Source: Ichthyophonus hoferi (Eukaryota > Opisthokonta > Ichthyosporea > Ichthyophonida > Ichthyophonidae). From it: DNA of 17,500 bases. Numbering within the stretch: the stretch's first letter is position 1; each line of letters opens with the position of its first letter. The stretch covers positions 87,355 to 104,854 of the forward strand of contig NAOQ01000210.1 in the NCBI GenBank assembly GCA_002751075.1, read 5' to 3'. A model generated the notes under the pieces. The model had not been told where the DNA came from. It saw nothing but the letters and a program-made list of their open reading frames with translations, and searched no databases. Shown in pieces: positions 10,221-17,500 of this stretch. The translations under genes were made by a program, and so were the position numbers.

Positions 10221-10234
10221 ATGACTCGAGTCAT
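10221..10234. repeat. 14-base perfect palindrome ATGACTCGAGTCAT
   Basis: Self-complementary, with two back-to-back TGACTC half-sites of the bZIP (AP-1/Gcn4-like) type around a CTCGAG core. Whether it is a binding site cannot be told from sequence. Confidence 0.5.
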
Positions 10235-10295
10235 TGGTTAAGCATCCTGCCTAAGACAAGTCCTGCTGACTTATTTAATAACAAAAATGTCTTCG

Positions 10296-10397
10296 TATAT
10301 CTGTACTCTGTTTATGTAAAAAACTGGGTTAAAACGCCCCTTAGTCCGGTATTCCATCTTATTCTAAACGCATATAGGCCACAGAACGCTCCCGTCT
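10296..10397. repeat. Dispersed repeat family 2, copy A
   Basis: Aligns by eye with 11676-11781 over its whole length in the same orientation: TATATCTGTACTC, GTTAAAACGCCCC, ATTCTAAA, CCCGTCT. Identity is roughly two thirds. It lies about 1.3 kb upstream of its partner. Confidence 0.6.
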
Positions 10398-10829
10398 ACT
10401 TATTATTCCCAACATATATATATATTATGTTTCTACCCAACTAAAAAAATTGATTGCGGTGGATTTACGTATTATTTACATTACATAACAGCCTAACTTG
10501 ATAAATTGTTATGGCGCAATATTCCAATCTTTTATGTATTTCCCTATTAATAATTAAAAAAACCATTAATAATATTCTAACATATAGAATAAGAAGAGAT
10601 CAGAGATATATATGTATATAAAATAATTGAAGGACACTATATATATATATATATATGTATGTAATGGTAGTCAAAAAAATTCTTATAACACGTGATATTC
10701 CCACGGAATAACATACCATCACAATGCAATCCTTAATTAGGACTTCCTGGTAAGGAATATGAAGATACTAGCTGCACTACTTAGTGTTAAACATGGAAAA
10801 ACCATATACGGTTAACAATAAATTACTAA
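10398..10829. other. AT-rich spacer, no gene seen
   Basis: Contains a TA/TATG microsatellite at 10638-10662 and nothing else I can identify. Confidence 0.6.
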
Positions 10830-11042
10830 CAGGCTATCACCAACGGCAACACCACCAACCATAGCAACCCTCTGCTGAGGGACTTCCTTGAAGAGATAAC
10901 ATACCCCTCTTACAGATGCAGCTACTCATTTCCAAATCGGATTACACCTCCTCCGATTTCCTGGCCTAATCGCCATTACAACGCAGTGACTTTCAAAGAC
11001 CAGCCTGGTCATCTACAAAGTATTCCAGCTATTACTAAATAA
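10830..11042 (+). other. Unrecognised open stretch, about 70 codons
   Basis: Open without ATG, following an ACTAACAG that could serve as branch and acceptor in one. The translation (for example LLRDFLEEITYPSYRC, then RITPPPISWPNRHYNAV) has a protein-like mix with Pro, Trp and Cys rather than an AT-driven one, and local GC is raised. I do not recognise it. It may belong with the open stretch at 11395-11730. Confidence 0.3.
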
Positions 11043-11394
11043 ACGAGTTTTTGATAAGCCTCAGTGAGATCACTATTTTGACCGTTAATTGCGAAAGTAA
11101 GATAATTTAATTATTTGCTACGATTTTCGATTATCATACGATTACATGATTCTCAAGGTCCCTACTATTCCACAGCGTCAAGGACAACAGTAACAAGGAC
11201 TTACATGACAGCCAAGTATAGCACACATTTTGGTTTTTCCATATGCATTATAACGTACAACTTTCTGCTTTCAAACAAGCTAATAGGTAGGAGCATTAAC
11301 CCAATAACTTTAATAGAAATATTGTCATCGTAGTACTTTTAGCGCACCGCGATACTATCGATAAACATGGGCCTGAGCCAACTCACAATCTTAG

Positions 11395-11730
11395 GATACC
11401 TCCATTCGGAAAGAACTTACTTCCATTCCAGATACGATTAGAACTGCTAACGAGGGCAAAGCTTCACTGTCGACTACAGAAGGTGAAAATAGGAGAATCC
11501 GCGCATATTTAGGCTCCAACGTCAGCACTATTATCGACTACCATTCAGATACGACGGTCTTAGGGACAGCCGAGATCCCAACCATTGATAGGGAATTAAT
11601 TAGTCTTTCAATCTATCACCAATCACATGCTAATAAAAGACGGGAAAAAGCCCGTCTTAACCATTCTCAACACCTTGTATATCCGTACCCTACGTATGCA
11701 AGCAAGAAACACGTTAAAACGCTCCTGTAG
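11395..11730 (+). other. Unrecognised 111-codon open stretch without ATG
   Basis: The longest open frame between the two genes and among the GC-richest DNA in the window. The translation has a balanced composition: a Thr/Ser-rich first half (KASLSTTEGENRRIRAYLG), a middle with STIIDYHSDTTVLG, and a basic KRREKAR segment. No start codon lies in it, so it would need to be an exon or a remnant. Its last 55 bases overlap repeat copy B. No family recognised; a decayed mobile element or chance are both open. Confidence 0.35.
11637..11659. repeat. GC-rich hairpin, 8-base perfect stem
   Basis: AAGACGGG and CCCGTCTT are exact inverted repeats around a 6-base A-rich loop, inside the 111-codon open stretch. 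Confidence 0.6.
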
Positions 11731-11781
11731 TTCAATTTTACTTCAATTCTAAATGGCTATAGATCACGTAACGATCCCGTC
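11676..11781. repeat. Dispersed repeat family 2, copy B
   Basis: Partner of 10296-10397: TATATCCGTACCC, CGTTAAAACGCTCC, ATTCTAAA, CCCGTCT in the same order. The pair brackets about 1.3 kb containing the stop-poor island. Confidence 0.6.
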
Positions 11782-12921
11782 TCTCTGTCTCTGCTTCTTT
11801 GTGACACTCCTATCCAATCATATTACATTATTTTATATAAATGTTTAATGCTTTTTATTTAAATTATGCTTTTATAGGCCAGAGGGATCAATTTATTTTA
11901 TTTTCCATAGTAACTTTATGTAATAGTGTATTGTTTATGTTTAAATTAATTGCAATGATTGATGCTTAGTATGCGATTAATTAATATTTCCCTATACCTA
12001 CCACCCCTACCAACTAAATAGATACGTCTAGTTATTAAATATTTTCCCATTAATTTTATAGCTTATTGTTATATCTACTGTGGTATTGCTCACCAACGAG
12101 CTGATCACAAAAAGTTATTAATACTAATTATTGAGTTAAATAGGATTTTCAGCTCCTAACCAACCCGTTTATTCCAACCAATCCATACAGTGTATTTAAA
12201 AGATATTTCATTTTGAAAGTGGCGGCTTAGAACTTGAATATCCTTTTATAACATTAAAAATATTTATAAAAATATTTTTTAGATGGATTTGTAATAATAT
12301 ATAGAAACTTTATTTACTTAATAATATAATATAATAGGCTAAGAGTAATTTATTAACTGATCACAGGCTTTAAGTTTGTACCAGTTTAAACCAAACATAA
12401 ATTAGATTTCCTAGGCAATAATACACCAATAAGCAGTTGTGTAGGCACTTGGGGTTGTTTATTATATTGAATAATATTATATATAATTAGACATGGTACA
12501 TATTATAGGGCCATAATTATAATATTATTAAATATATTTAATAGCCTGTTACTAATTATAATTATTATGCATGTATGTGTGTGTACATTTATTTTAAGGA
12601 GTAAATTTAGTTAAAGTTACATTAGTATAAATACGTTGTGGTGGTTTACACGTATCTATACACATACACATAGTATGGAATATATATAATATTGTATATT
12701 GTATATTGTATATTTCATAGTGTATATTGTATTTAATAGTTAGGTATAGATAACTATATTAATAATATTATTACTAAACAGATAAATTATATACCTATCA
12801 CCGGCCTATAAGGTTCTAGAGAGTGCGTTTGTTATGTTAAGGTAGTATTTTACTATATTTTACAGTTTCTTTTTATTTAGATATAGTTCAACCTTATACA
12901 ATATTGTATACCTGCCTGAAC
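11782..12921. other. AT-rich intergenic stretch, likely upstream region of the second gene
   Basis: No exon recognised. It includes TATTG/TATA simple repeats near 12680-12730. The last 100 bases would hold the 5' UTR and promoter of the gene starting at 12922, but no clear core motif can be named. Confidence 0.4.
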
Positions 12922-12938
12922 ATGAGTACCAATAACGG
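12922..12938 (+). CDS. Gene 2 start exon, model A (MSTNN)
   Basis: ATG AGT ACC AAT AAC GG, then a strong GTAAGC donor, phase 2. It fits the phase of the exon at 13975. The exon is tiny, so the call rests on the donor and the phase fit; the start codon has no homology support. Confidence 0.45.
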
Positions 12939-14047
12939 GTAAGCGGTGTGTATGTTAGTATGTATGATAGTATGTTTATATGATAGTATGTATGATAGTG
13001 TATTTATATGATGTAGAATAGTGTGTTTATATGTATGTATGTACGAATGTGTTTATATGATATATATATATAGGTATGTAAGTATGTAAGTGTGCATGTG
13101 TGCATGTAGGAACGTACGTATGTATGCATGGTAGTATGCATGGTGGTATGCATGGTAATATGATAGTATATGTGTATATATTTTTATATATACATGGACG
13201 TATACATGCATCATAGTACGCATGTGTATATTTATTATATCACGAGAATATATATACACTACAGTATGAAAGTATATACGATATAGGGATGTTAGCTGAT
13301 ATACATTACATTACAATAATATATAAGTATGAGAGTATAATTAGACTCAGGTTAATTACTGTAATCCTATCATTTTGAAGGTATAGTTTTTAAATCGCTC
13401 GTTCCAGGGCAGACAACCTAAAAGCCTAAAAAAATAGCACATACATATATAGCCAGCGATATAAATTGAATAATATTTAAAATATAGTATGCATACCTAA
13501 CTTTATGATACCTAACTTAATGATTGTGTTAGAGTGGTGTTCCATTTTATAATATAATCTAATAATATTATTGGGTTTTCATGTATGAAAAGCAGCCTAT
13601 ATATATAACCTATGGATAAGATACGGGTGATAATACAAACTATAATACATGATTATATGCTGTAATATAAGAGAAGCATAAGATAAAATGTAGTACATAT
13701 ATCTAGACGAATGATAATATGTAGTTATAATATAATAACTTATTCTATACATATATCTAGCCTATTGCCATTCAAGCTTAAAATATAGCGTACATACATG
13801 GACTAAGGATAATACAGAGTTATCATACAATAACCTATTTTATCCAGATATCTAATCTATTACTATTTAAAATTTAAATATAAACAATTTATACAGTAAT
13901 ACCTAAACCAATCATACACCTGTTATAAAATATCTTTAAAATTCCTTTCACTGTGTAACCCAATAAGATTACAGTCACCACACAGTCCCTCGACGTCATG
14001 CACCTCAATGGCAGCCTACTACTGGCTCTCTTATTGGTGCTTTCAGT

Positions 14048-14088
<41 letters not shown>

Positions 14089-15903
14089 TTATGGATTTGT
14101 ATTATATATATATATATAAATATGAATTGCTATTTCGCTGACCCTATTTATTTTACTAGCCTTTTTACTAAGGTGTATATATATATATATGCATTTGTCT
14201 GTTTATTTTTATGTACGCATGGATTTTTATTATATATATAATTAATGCTCTTCTAACAATTTCCTTGCAGCCTATGCATCCCCTAAAATGTATCCTCAAT
14301 CACATATCCTCATGTCACTCGTATAATTTTAATTGGGATTTAGATTATAATATATTAATATATGCAAGGGTATAAATTAACTATAACAACACATATACAT
14401 ACACAAATAAATAAGCACACATATGCTTATTCGTGGAGCCGCACTTGGTGCATTTTATGTAAGCTAATCATACCACCTTTTATAATTTTAATTATTTTTA
14501 AAGCAAGACAACCATTGCCTGAAAATATAGGCATATTAGGGGCAATTGCCTAATGATTCGAAATGACTTGAATTGATAGTAGCGAATATACTAATGTTAC
14601 CACACATATTTAATTATATTTAATTATACACATGTGTTTATATCAATCATTCAGCTGTTTATATATATATATATATATAGTTGTCAAGGGCCAACAAGAA
14701 ACGGTTTGGGTATTTTTTAATTATTTTGAATTTATTACTGCAAGCGCTATAATTAATTAATTAGTAGTCAGCAATCACCTTCAACTTCCACAATGACTGG
14801 TTAATTGCTAATTAATCACTAAGTACTTAGTTGGTAATCACCAATCAACTTCAACTTCTGCAACGACGGGTTAATTGCCAGCTAATTACTGTAATTAGTT
14901 ACTAATGATTAGTTAACATTGTATCCAATCAGGGGGGAGATGTATTAGACAGTTCAGGTGATGATGGGGGTTGCAACAGTGACGCATTCTCATCTGTGTC
15001 GTCATCACTATCTAGTCTACTACTGGAGGTATGGATGTGTTAATGTATTATAAAGATTACCATATAAGTGCATATCTATATGTGAGGGGATCTAATATAT
15101 TTCCTTAGATGCTAACTAGTACGTCATTGCTAAGCTATTACCAACCAATCACGCATTTTTCAATCTACCCTCCATTGGTCTGATCACTACATTTCCACCA
15201 ACAATATCATATGTAAAAACCTTAGTCCTATCTCCATATGCACCAATTAAATTGTATATATCTATGTATATATCGATGTATGTATTGTACATGTTATAAA
15301 TATATATTGAAGTTTGTTCCTAGATCATAAAAAAGTCATGCGAATTTTAGCATATTAAGCTACTAGCCCTTAGTATAGAAGGTATTGATTGGATGAAGGG
15401 GGTTAGGATGATGATGATGAAAAAGATAAAGACGACGGTTTATTGGATGGTTTTGGGGATGATGATGATGATGATGATGATAACTTTGACCAAGGTAAGT
15501 AGTCTTACCTATCTACCATATCTGGTGATTGTATAGTTATGTTACGGCTACATATGGTATTAGTATATATATGGTAATAATACACACCTGTATATGCCTA
15601 TATCTTTCCTATATGGTAATAGTACACACCTATATATGGTTATATCTTTCCTGTATATGGTAATAATTCACATCTATATATAGCTATACTTTTCCTAGAT
15701 ATGGTAATAATGCACACCCATATACATATATGGCTATATCTTTCCTATATGTGGGTACACCTATGTTACATCTACGCTAACCATACACTCATACAGCGTT
15801 TGATTTTACTAGCTCACCAATGGGAGTGCAGCTTCATAATCACCATAGACACGAAAGTGTTTCATTGGACGATCTGGAATGGGGACCAGAAGACACTGGA
15901 GGT

Positions 15904-15939
<36 letters not shown>

Positions 15940-17455
15940 GCATAGGGTAATATATTATTATATGTTTATATAATATTATATATATATATCTCTTATATAG
16001 TGTAATATGATATATACTAACATACTCCCACCCTACCGACCCGCTCATTGGCTTACAGTCACGTCAACTAGTGACTGTATTTCCACCCCGGCCAGTCTAT
16101 CTGCCCTAGGACAAGATAATGTATTGGATAGTGAGGACGAAGATGAGGTAATATATATATTATGCTATATGTTTGTATATATAGATTTCAAAACAGGAAA
16201 TTAATAAATTCCCGGGGATTCAGGATTGGGATCAAGAGTTTGGACTTGATCTAGTGAGAACCAATGCAAATGCAGGCGCATTATTCAGTGGTACAAGTAC
16301 AGATACGACAGGTGAGTGGTTGAATAAAAATGTTAATGTACGTTTGCCTCGGAAGTATAATTAATAATTACAATTATTAATTATTAAATGTAATGAATAT
16401 AGATCTGATTATATTTTTAAAATCAATTTATGCGACCAATGATAATTTTAGTCTATTTATATTTTCAGCTTATGATTAAGTTGTGTTTTGTTATAGCTAT
16501 TTATAGATAGGATTATAGTTGACTAGATGCTATTTATGATTGGTTACATATATTTAATAATCATTAAGACGAATACAAATTACATGTATGCTTTCTCTTT
16601 CTCTTTCTGTCTATCTATATACCACCCTATGTACTATATATGGATATTAATCCTGCACATCCAGGATAGATCTAATTACAATCCTTCTGGAGTTGCATTT
16701 AAGGCGATGTAAAATATTATTTATAATTACTTATTCCTATTGGCTAACTATTATTTGTGTGTATGTCAGGCTATTTAATATGTCGAATGTTGGGTTTTCA
16801 TAGGCTACATATCATGATATTCCCAGGCAGGGCCCTATACCTCTAGTCCTATTTTAAAATACTTATAATTTCCTTTGGAATCACTAAAATTCACTTTAAA
16901 ACAATTAATTTTTTACTTTAAAATCATTAAAAGTTACTTTCAATTAATTCAAATGATATGCTTGAGTATAGGAGATCCACAATCAGAAGAGGACTTTAAG
17001 ATTCCGGCCAATCAATTATTGCGGTTATCTGATGAGTCAATCAAAGGCGGAGAAAGTGTGGGGCCCTACCATGGGTACTCTATCATTGGTCCGGATGGAT
17101 CGACTTCATGCTTATTGACTGATGTAAGTATAGATTTTGGTTACATTATATTGTACTATGCTAGAAAGAGGTATACATAAAATATCTAGCAGATGGATAT
17201 ATGTACAAGATATATTAAATGGATATATATATATATATCATATATAGCAAATAGATATATTTACAATATATATATATATATTAAATGTATAGATGTACAT
17301 AGATCTCATTATAACTTAACGAGTAATGGTTGATTACAGGGGAATGAAGCAGCATTATGGTTGACCAAGGTAATTGATGACCAATCAAAAAACTCTGATC
17401 AGCTAGAATATAAAGGGTTAACCGCAGGTGAAGCTACGATGTTGGCTCAGGAGAG
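12922..17455 (+). CDS. Unrecognised acidic Ser/Asp-rich protein, 5' part of gene (9-10 exons, 3' end outside window)
   Basis: Joining nine exons (MSTNN start, without the cassette at 14271) gives 284 codons in one uninterrupted frame. Every junction keeps phase: 2,0,0,1,1,0,1,0 and then 2 at the last donor. The protein begins with a basic segment (VPRRHAPQWQP) and continues with a Ser-rich segment and two Asp runs (DDDD and DDDDDDDD). More Ser/Asp/Glu segments follow (SVSLDDLEWGPED, LDSEDEDE), then a less acidic part with PGIQDWDQEFGLDL, GPYHGYSIIGPDGS and GLTAGEATMLAQER. No domain is recognised. The acidic low-complexity regions suggest an intracellular, possibly phosphorylated scaffold or nuclear protein, which is inference only. 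An alternative start at 13998 would make it secreted. Confidence 0.68.
12945..13260. repeat. TATG-rich repeat region with a 12-base subrepeat
   Basis: Imperfect TATG, TATGATAG and TATA units right after the first donor of gene 2. At about 13123-13160 a TATGCATGGTAG unit repeats three times. A minus-strand open frame here is a repeat artefact. Confidence 0.85.
13590..13886. repeat. Imperfect 97-base tandem repeat, two to three units
   Basis: 13693-13789 and 13790-13886 align as neighbouring units: GTACATA, GATAAT, AATAACTTATT/AATAACCTATT, CTAGCCTATT/CTAATCTATT. A more diverged unit appears before them. It lies in the first intron of gene 2 (model A). Confidence 0.6.
13975..14050 (+). CDS. Gene 2 exon 2, model A (VPRRHAPQWQP...GAFSK)
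   Basis: Open in the frame set by the MSTNN exon, 25 codons ending AGT AAG before GTATAT, phase 0. In another frame the same bases hold an ATG at 13998 followed by NGSLLLALLLVLS, a signal-peptide-like start, ending at an overlapping GTAAGG donor at 14046, also phase 0. Which frame is used cannot be settled here. Confidence 0.55.
14051..14085. repeat. (TA)n tract at the donor of gene 2 exon 2
   Basis: About 17 TA units begin at the splice donor itself; shorter TA runs recur at about 14103-14118 and 14176-14191. Confidence 0.95.
14271..14369 (+). CDS. Gene 2 possible cassette exon, 33 codons
   Basis: CTAAC at 14253-14257 and TTGCAG precede a frame open for exactly 33 codons (PMHPLKCILNHISSCHS...) to a GTATAA donor, phase 0 at both ends. 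It could be included or skipped without changing frame. Its AT-rich coding differs from its neighbours, so it may be spurious. Confidence 0.35.
14766..14905. repeat. 70-base tandem duplication in intron
   Basis: Two adjacent copies share CAATCA-CTTCAACTTC, GACTGGTTAATTGC/GACGGGTTAATTGC and TAAT-A-CACT/TAATTACTG-type ends at a spacing of 70. The second copy runs into the acceptor region of the exon at 14933. Confidence 0.75.
14933..15028 (+). CDS. Gene 2 exon (GGDVLDSSGDDGG, Ser-rich)
   Basis: Thirty-two codons, phase 0 at both ends, donor GAG/GTATGG. It has an Asp/Gly/Ser-rich start followed by SSVSSSLSSLLLE. GC is clearly above the flanking introns. Confidence 0.7.
15407..15494 (+). CDS. 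Gene 2 poly-Asp exon
   Basis: GAT runs give DDDDEKDKDDGLLDGFG then eight Asp and NFDQ, with a GTAAGT donor in phase 1. Another frame of the same DNA reads as Met runs and is also open, but only the Asp frame carries on through the following exons. Confidence 0.7.
15565..15760. repeat. 42-44 base intronic minisatellite, four to five units
   Basis: ATGGTAATAATACACACC...CTATATCTTTCC recurs with starts near 15571, 15613, 15657 and 15701, and a partial fifth unit. It fills the intron after the poly-Asp exon. Confidence 0.85.
15797..15901 (+). CDS. Gene 2 exon (FDFTSSP...SVSLDDLEWGPED)
   Basis: A CTAAC (15777-15781) and ACAG acceptor lead into a phase 1 exon of 105 bases. A His-rich patch (HNHHRHE) precedes an acidic SVSLDDLEWGPED. 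The donor is GTATAG within a GATA repeat. Confidence 0.72.
15905..15939. repeat. (GATA)n microsatellite
   Basis: About eight perfect GATA units starting at the donor of the preceding exon. Confidence 0.95.
16059..16147 (+). CDS. Gene 2 exon (TSDCISTPASLSALG...SEDEDE)
   Basis: A TACTAAC at 16015-16021 and a C-rich tract precede TTACAG. The exon is open and ends in LDSEDEDE at a GTAATA donor, phase 0. The next intron is only 49 bases. Confidence 0.72.
16197..16311 (+). CDS. Gene 2 exon (FPGIQDWDQEFGLDL)
   Basis: 115 bases, beginning phase 0 and ending phase 1 at GTGAGT. It encodes EINKFPGIQDWDQEFG, then LDLVRTNANAGALFSGTSTD. This is the first part of the protein with a folded-domain-like mix of residues. 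Confidence 0.75.
16972..17123 (+). CDS. Gene 2 exon (EEDFKIPANQLLRLSDES...)
   Basis: 152 bases joining in phase 1 after a 660-base intron, ending at GTAAGT in phase 0. It encodes EEDFKIPANQLLRLSDES, then GPYHGYSIIGPDGSTSCLL. The composition is clearly coding compared with the AT-rich intron before it. Confidence 0.78.
17220..17284. repeat. Two TA tracts in the last complete intron
   Basis: TA dinucleotide runs at about 17223-17241 and 17264-17284, separated by ATATAGCAAATAGATAT. Confidence 0.9.
17340..17455 (+). CDS. Gene 2 last visible exon (AALWLTKVIDD...GEATMLAQE)
   Basis: 116 bases from ATTACAG to a GTATGT donor, leaving phase 2, so the gene continues past the window. It encodes NEAALWLTKVIDDQSKN and GLTAGEATMLAQER. 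Confidence 0.78.
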
Positions 17456-17500
17456 GTATGTATGTGTGCATGTATATCTATATGTGTATTTGCGTATGTA

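Noticed and set aside
10230-10270. TGGTTAAGCATCCTGCCTAAG resembling a tRNA-derived SINE A box
   Set aside because: A convincing B box at the right distance is missing; the nearest GGTTAAAACGCC is a poor match, so a SINE call is not supported.
13053-13259. Minus-strand open frame rich in His and Tyr
   Set aside because: It is the reverse reading of the TATG/GCATGG repeat in an intron.
15809-16048. Minus-strand 79-codon open frame
   Set aside because: It covers the GATA microsatellite and is antisense to a phase-supported exon of gene 2.
16527-16726. Possible exon near 16665 (DRSNYNPSGVAFKAM then stop)
   Set aside because: Using it needs a phase 0 entry, while the preceding gene 2 exon ends in phase 1 and joins cleanly to 16972.
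1-17500. Frequent CCAATCA motifs as CCAAT-box promoters
   Set aside because: They occur in introns, repeats and intergenic DNA alike with no placement near gene starts, so a promoter reading is not supported.

Overview
The window is nuclear DNA of an intron-rich, strongly AT-rich eukaryote. Exons are 17-425 bases, bounded by GT-AG introns. Several introns carry a yeast-like TACTAAC/CTAAC branch site just upstream of the acceptor, and most are filled with TATG, TA or other microsatellites. The kinase encoded here resembles animal and fungal enzymes about equally, so I do not place the organism below 'eukaryote'. Nothing suggests bacterial or organellar DNA.

Region 1 (about 150-4110, + strand) holds most of a type I phosphatidylinositol-4-phosphate 5-kinase gene, entered part-way through the kinase domain. 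Eight exons join in one frame and give the C-terminal 360 or so residues, including the DIKGS, IMDYSLL, GIIDILQ and activation-loop motifs. The tail is acidic with an EAQ repeat. Two further phase-compatible exon-like segments (3168-3254 and 3996-4106) allow a second C-terminus.

Region 2 (about 4110-12920) has no gene I can recognise. It is AT-rich filler with a few GC-richer, stop-poor islands, two pairs of diverged direct repeats (about 5.13/5.89 kb and 10.30/11.68 kb), several short hairpins, and an unrecognised 111-codon open stretch without ATG. The islands may be worn-down mobile-element remains, but I could not name a family.

Region 3 (about 12920-17500, + strand) holds the 5' part of a second multi-exon gene running off the right edge. 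Its exons join in consistent phase into an acidic protein rich in Ser, Asp and Glu with two poly-Asp runs, which I do not recognise. Two start models compete: an ATG in a tiny first exon at 12922, or an ATG at 13998 that would give a signal-peptide-like start in another frame of the same exon. Introns here carry a 42-44 base minisatellite, a GATA tract, and 70-base and 97-base tandem repeats.

The two genes point the same way but share no sign of joint function.
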